A stretch of 64,000 nt of DNA from GCA-2701705 sp964342155 (GTDB taxonomy: Bacteria; Pseudomonadota; Gammaproteobacteria; GCA-002705445; GCA-002716945), in the NCBI GenBank assembly GCA_964342155.1, contig CAYFEQ010000003.1:54579-118578 (forward strand), given 5' to 3'. The position numbers and the translations under genes were made by a program. Under the pieces are notes generated by a model that did not search any database, had not been told where the DNA came from, and saw only the letters and a list, made by a program, of their open reading frames with translations. Shown here in pieces: positions 61,119 to 64,000 of the stretch. Numbering within the stretch: position 1 is the first letter of the stretch; each line of letters begins with the position of its first letter.

Positions 61119-62143
61119 TATAAACTCTCAATTAATTTTTCTGCTATTTGCACGCTGTTCAACGCCGCTCCTTTTCTAACATTATCAGCAACAACCCAAA
61201 GATTCAAAATATTATCATTATCAAGACCTTTTCTAATTCTTCCTACATATACGTCATCCGTTCCATGTCCTTCATTGAATGCAGTTGGAAAAGAAAAAGT
61301 CTCCTTATCATCTATTATTTGTATACTATCATGTTTCTTAAAATCTTGAATAACCTGATTCACATCAATATTTTTTTCAGTTTCTACAGAGATGGCTTCA
61401 GAATGACCAACTAATACTGGTATGCGAACTGCAGTAGGATTTACATGTATATCAGAACCTAATATTTTTTGTGTCTCCCAAACCATTTTCATTTCTTCTC
61501 TTGTATAATTATTATCACAAAAACTATCTACAAAAGGTACTGCATTGAAAGCTATTTGTTTAGGATAAACGCTGGGCTTAATATCCTTTTGTTCAAAATA
61601 CGAATTTGTCTGATCAATAAGTTCGTCCATGCCTTTTCTACCAGAACCAGAAACAGCCTGATATGTTGATACATTAATTTGTTGAATCCCATATCTATCA
61701 TGAATTGGTTTTAATGCAACTAACATTTGTATTGTTGAACAATTTGGATTAGCAATTATATTTTTACTTTTATAGCGCTCAAGTTGATTTAAATTAACCT
61801 CAGGAATAATTAATGGTATGTCATCTATATAACGAAATTCTGATGTATTATCAATTACTATGCAACCAGCATCAACTGCTTGAGGAACAAATTCTTTTGA
61901 AATGTCACTGCCTGCAGAAAAAAAAGCTATATCAGTTTCCTTAAAATTAAAATTATTAATTGATTCGACCGTTATTAATTGTGAACCAAATTTAACTTTA
62001 CTGTTTTTTGATTTTTCACTCGCTATAGCAGCAATACTGGAAATGGGAAAATTTCGTGAATCCAAGATGCTTAATAATGATTCACCCACTATCCCCGTTG
62101 CTCCAACAATTGCTATACTATATTTTTCTTTTTTATTTAACAT
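61118..62143 (-). CDS. asd: aspartate-semialdehyde dehydrogenase
   Basis: Makes aspartate semialdehyde for lysine/DAP, threonine and methionine synthesis. 341 residues. Rossmann motif: IAIVGATGIVGESLLSIL. FFSAGSDISKEFV and IDNTSEFRY follow. IIANPNCSTIQMLVALKPI carries the catalytic Cys, VSTYQAVSGSGRKGMDEL and AVRIPVLVGHSEAISVETEK the His. It overlaps leuB by 11 nt and the FimV-like gene by one base. dapD, later in the DAP pathway, is at 13774. Confidence 0.96.
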   Translation of the reverse strand: MLNKKEKYSIAIVGATGIVGESLLSILDSRNFPISSIAAIASEKSKNSKVKFGSQLITVESINNFNFKETDIAFFSAGSDISKEFVPQAVDAGCIVIDNTSEFRYIDDIPLIIPEVNLNQLERYKSKNIIANPNCSTIQMLVALKPIHDRYGIQQINVSTYQAVSGSGRKGMDELIDQTNSYFEQKDIKPSVYPKQIAFNAVPFVDSFCDNNYTREEMKMVWETQKILGSDIHVNPTAVRIPVLVGHSEAISVETEKNIDVNQVIQDFKKHDSIQIIDDKETFSFPTAFNEGHGTDDVYVGRIRKGLDNDNILNLWVVADNVRKGAALNSVQIAEKLIESL

Positions 62144-63227
62144 TTCTTACAACTTCATCTAAAAGTTTATCTCCCATCTGGCTTGTTGAAACAAAATCTT
62201 TAGAATCAGAAAGATCTTTTGTAAAAATACCATTAGCCAATACTTTATTAACTGATGTCTTTATTAATTCAGATAATTCTTTTTCATCAAATGAATATTC
62301 AAGTAACATTGCTAATGATAATACCATTGCAATTGGATTAACAATTCCTTTTCCGGCTATATCTGGAGCTGATCCATGCACTGGTTCATACAATCCCATA
62401 TTTTTCAATGAGAGAGAAGCTGATGGTAACATTCCAATTGAACCAGTCAACATTGATGCTTCGTCAGACAAAATATCTCCAAATAAATTACCTGTCAACA
62501 TAACATCAAATTGTTTTGGTTCTTTTATTAGTTGCATTGCAGCATTATCTATATACATATGTTTCAACTCAATATTTGAATAGTTAGTCGCAACTTTATC
62601 AACAGTTTTTCTCCATAATTGTGAGGTTTCAAGAACATTTGCTTTATCTATAGATGTTACTTTCTTTTTTCTAGAAGATGCAATCGTAAAAGCAAAATCT
62701 GCAATTCTTTCAATTTCACTCTCCGTATATTTCATGGTATTAAAAGCATATGGCTCATCTTCTGAAGATTCGAACCCTCGTGGCTCACCAAAATAAACAC
62801 CACTGATTAATTCTCTAACTATTAAGATATCTAAGTTTTTTATTACATCAGGTTTCAATGTAGAAGCGTTGATGAGTGAGTCAAATAAAAAGATTGGTCT
62901 CAAATTAGCAAAAAATTTAAGCTTCTTTCTTAATTCCAATAAACCATATTCTGGTTTTAATGTTCTTTCATTATTTTCATATTTTTTTTCACCAACAGCT
63001 CCAAGTAAAATTGAATCAGATTCAGATGCTTTCTTTAAAGTCTCATCTGGGAGTGGTACTTTATGATTATCAAGAGCAATAGCGCCTATATCTGCATAAT
63101 CATAGTCTACATTTAATAATTTTTTTTCATTAAAGTAATCAATAATTTTTACAGCTTCTATCATTATTTCTGGACCAACTCCATCTCCAGGTAATAATAA
63201 AATTTTATTTTTCTTAGTGTTCATCAT
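62133..63227 (-). CDS. leuB: 3-isopropylmalate dehydrogenase
   Basis: Third step of leucine synthesis. 364 residues from ATG 63227; the in-frame codon before it is TTG, and ATG 63224 is also possible. LLLPGDGVGPEIMIEAVKII opens the protein. SILLGAVGEKKY, LLELRKKLKFFANLRPI and VRELISGVYFGEPRG follow (substrate Arg residues and Tyr). TGNLFGDILSDEASMLTGSI and EPVHGSAPDIAGKGIVNPI bind metal and NAD. It overlaps leuD by 14 nt and asd by 11 nt. Confidence 0.96.
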   Translation of the reverse strand: MMNTKKNKILLLPGDGVGPEIMIEAVKIIDYFNEKKLLNVDYDYADIGAIALDNHKVPLPDETLKKASESDSILLGAVGEKKYENNERTLKPEYGLLELRKKLKFFANLRPIFLFDSLINASTLKPDVIKNLDILIVRELISGVYFGEPRGFESSEDEPYAFNTMKYTESEIERIADFAFTIASSRKKKVTSIDKANVLETSQLWRKTVDKVATNYSNIELKHMYIDNAAMQLIKEPKQFDVMLTGNLFGDILSDEASMLTGSIGMLPSASLSLKNMGLYEPVHGSAPDIAGKGIVNPIAMVLSLAMLLEYSFDEKELSELIKTSVNKVLANGIFTKDLSDSKDFVSTSQMGDKLLDEVVRNVK

Positions 63228-63855
63228 CAAATAGCCAAGGTTTTTTGCTTTTTATTGTTTTCTCAAAATCTTTAATCAATTTTTTGTTTTTGAGCGTTAA
63301 TTCAATATCATCATATCCAAAAATAACTTTTTCCTTATTTGATTGATCTATAGAAAAATTAATACTCACATTATCAGGCGTACTAATTGTCTGATTAAGA
63401 ACATCAATTGTCAAATGATATATACCTGAATCCGGTATTTGATTAAACAACCATTCTATTTCAGATTTTTTAATTGGAGCTAATAATAATTGGTTCCTAT
63501 AACTATTATTAGAAAAAATTTCTGCGAATGAACTAGATATTATTGCTTCTATCCCAAAATCTTTAATTGCCCATACAGCATGCTCTCTGGATGAACCGCA
63601 ACCAAAATTATCATTTACAATTAAAATCTTTCCAGAAGAATATGGGCTTTTATTTAAGATAAAATCTTTATTCGTTTTTCTCTTTTTTTGTGTACTTAAA
63701 TCACCCGGTTCGTCATATCTCCAGGAATCAAATAAAAATTTACCAAAACCAGTTTTACCAATTGATTTAAGGTATTGCTTAGGAATTATAACGTCTGTAT
63801 CAATATTAGATTGATTAATAGGAATTACTTGGCCTTGAATAATTTTATTTTTCAT
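63214..63855 (-). CDS. leuD: 3-isopropylmalate dehydratase small subunit
   Basis: Swivelling-domain subunit of isopropylmalate isomerase. 213 residues. IPINQSNIDTDVIIPKQYLK and GFGKFLFDSWRY begin the fold. The hallmark NFGCGSSREHAVWAIKDFG follows, then IISSSFAEIFSNNSYRNQLL. The end KTIKSKKPWLFDDEH is typical. ATGA overlap with leuC upstream. Confidence 0.97.
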   Translation of the reverse strand: MKNKIIQGQVIPINQSNIDTDVIIPKQYLKSIGKTGFGKFLFDSWRYDEPGDLSTQKKRKTNKDFILNKSPYSSGKILIVNDNFGCGSSREHAVWAIKDFGIEAIISSSFAEIFSNNSYRNQLLLAPIKKSEIEWLFNQIPDSGIYHLTIDVLNQTISTPDNVSINFSIDQSNKEKVIFGYDDIELTLKNKKLIKDFEKTIKSKKPWLFDDEH

Positions 63856-64000
63856 TCAATGTTTGTGACGTCATCAAAATGTCCTTTAATTGCTGCAAGT
63901 GCAGCCATTGCAGGGCTAACTAAATGAGTTCTTCCTTTCTCTCCTTGCCGACCTTCAAAATTTCTATTTGATGTTGAAGCGCATCGTTCATAGGCTCCAA
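63852..64000 (-). CDS. leuC: 3-isopropylmalate dehydratase large subunit, C-terminal end only
   Basis: Only the last 49 codons lie in the window; the gene continues beyond the right edge. They read ERCASTSNRNFEGRQG, with one of the three Cys ligands of the [4Fe-4S] cluster, and then GRTHLVSPAMAALAAIKGHF, matching the end of LeuC. The stop (63854-63852) overlaps the leuD ATG. It is the most upstream gene of this minus-strand run in the window. Confidence 0.95.
   Translation of the reverse strand, partial: GAYERCASTSNRNFEGRQGEKGRTHLVSPAMAALAAIKGHFDDVTNIE

Noticed and set aside
62056..62583. 175-codon plus-strand open frame opposite leuB and asd.
   Set aside because: It is fully antisense to two conserved genes and has no recognisable domain; long antisense frames are common in AT-rich coding DNA.
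1..64000. Search for CRISPR arrays, insertion sequences, prophage, integrases, toxin-antitoxin pairs and defence genes.
   Set aside because: No repeat-spacer pattern, transposase, integrase or phage gene was seen. The only tandem repeat is the 18-bp unit inside the FimV-like gene.

Overview
The window is a contiguous piece of a very AT-rich, densely packed bacterial chromosome. The genes are typical of a free-living, streamlined gammaproteobacterium. The gene orders hfq-hflK-hflC-DUF2065-hisZ-purA-rlmB, queA-tgt-yajC-secD-secF, iscR-iscS-iscA-hscB-hscA-fdx-iscX-ndk, gyrA-pheA-hisC-tyrA-aroA-cmk-rpsA-ihfB-lapA-lapB-pyrF and leuC-leuD-leuB-asd-fimV-truA-trpF are the Pseudomonas-type gammaproteobacterial orders. 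Low GC, very short or negative gene spacing and many small deletions inside these conserved clusters suggest a marine oligotroph of the SAR86 kind. That placement is an inference, not something proven by the sequence.

Layout. 1-10285 (minus): sppA, bifunctional nnr, tsaE, miaA, hfq, hflK, hflC, a small DUF2065 gene, hisZ, purA and rlmB, with rluC at the upstream end. 10286-10550: the divergent rluC/rne control region. 10551-14586 (plus): RNase E/G, mltF, dapD. 14561-19419 (minus): smc then ligA. 19483-21050 (plus): queF, an M23 peptidase and a DUF4242 protein, closed by a strong terminator. 21078-36686 (minus): one long co-directional run from queA through sec, trmJ and isc to ndk, hisS, yfgM, bamB and der. 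36813-38481 (plus): an unrecognised 147-residue protein, a coupled 34-residue basic microORF, tRNA-Leu(CAA) and a PfkB-family kinase. 38483-50145 (minus): gyrA through pyrF. 50330-51677 (plus): ubiG and gph. 51674-64000 (minus): partial leuC down to purF and an L,D-transpeptidase.

How the genes work together. The window carries parts of amino-acid synthesis (leuBCD, trpFBA, pheA/hisC/tyrA/aroA, asd, dapD), nucleotide synthesis (purA, purF, pyrF, cmk, ndk) and translation and tRNA modification (hisS, miaA, tsaE, truA, rluC, rlmB, trmJ and the queuosine steps queF-tgt-queA). It also carries envelope biogenesis (secDF-yajC, bamB-yfgM, lapAB, hflKC, sppA, mltF), Fe-S assembly and chromosome maintenance (gyrA, smc, ligA, ihfB).

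No mobile element, phage, CRISPR array or defence island was seen, and no clearly new multi-gene system. The most unusual observations are: an Smc protein of 942 residues with intact ATPase head motifs but no recognisable hinge domain; an isc operon that keeps iscS, hscB and hscA but has no iscU; repeated deletion of usually conserved genes at conserved loci (mutL, amiB, hflX, rnr, zipA, serC, ispG, rodZ, rlmN and others); a 34-codon basic microORF; a rho-independent terminator whose stem is also the coding end of der; and a FimV-like protein with a duplicated motif.
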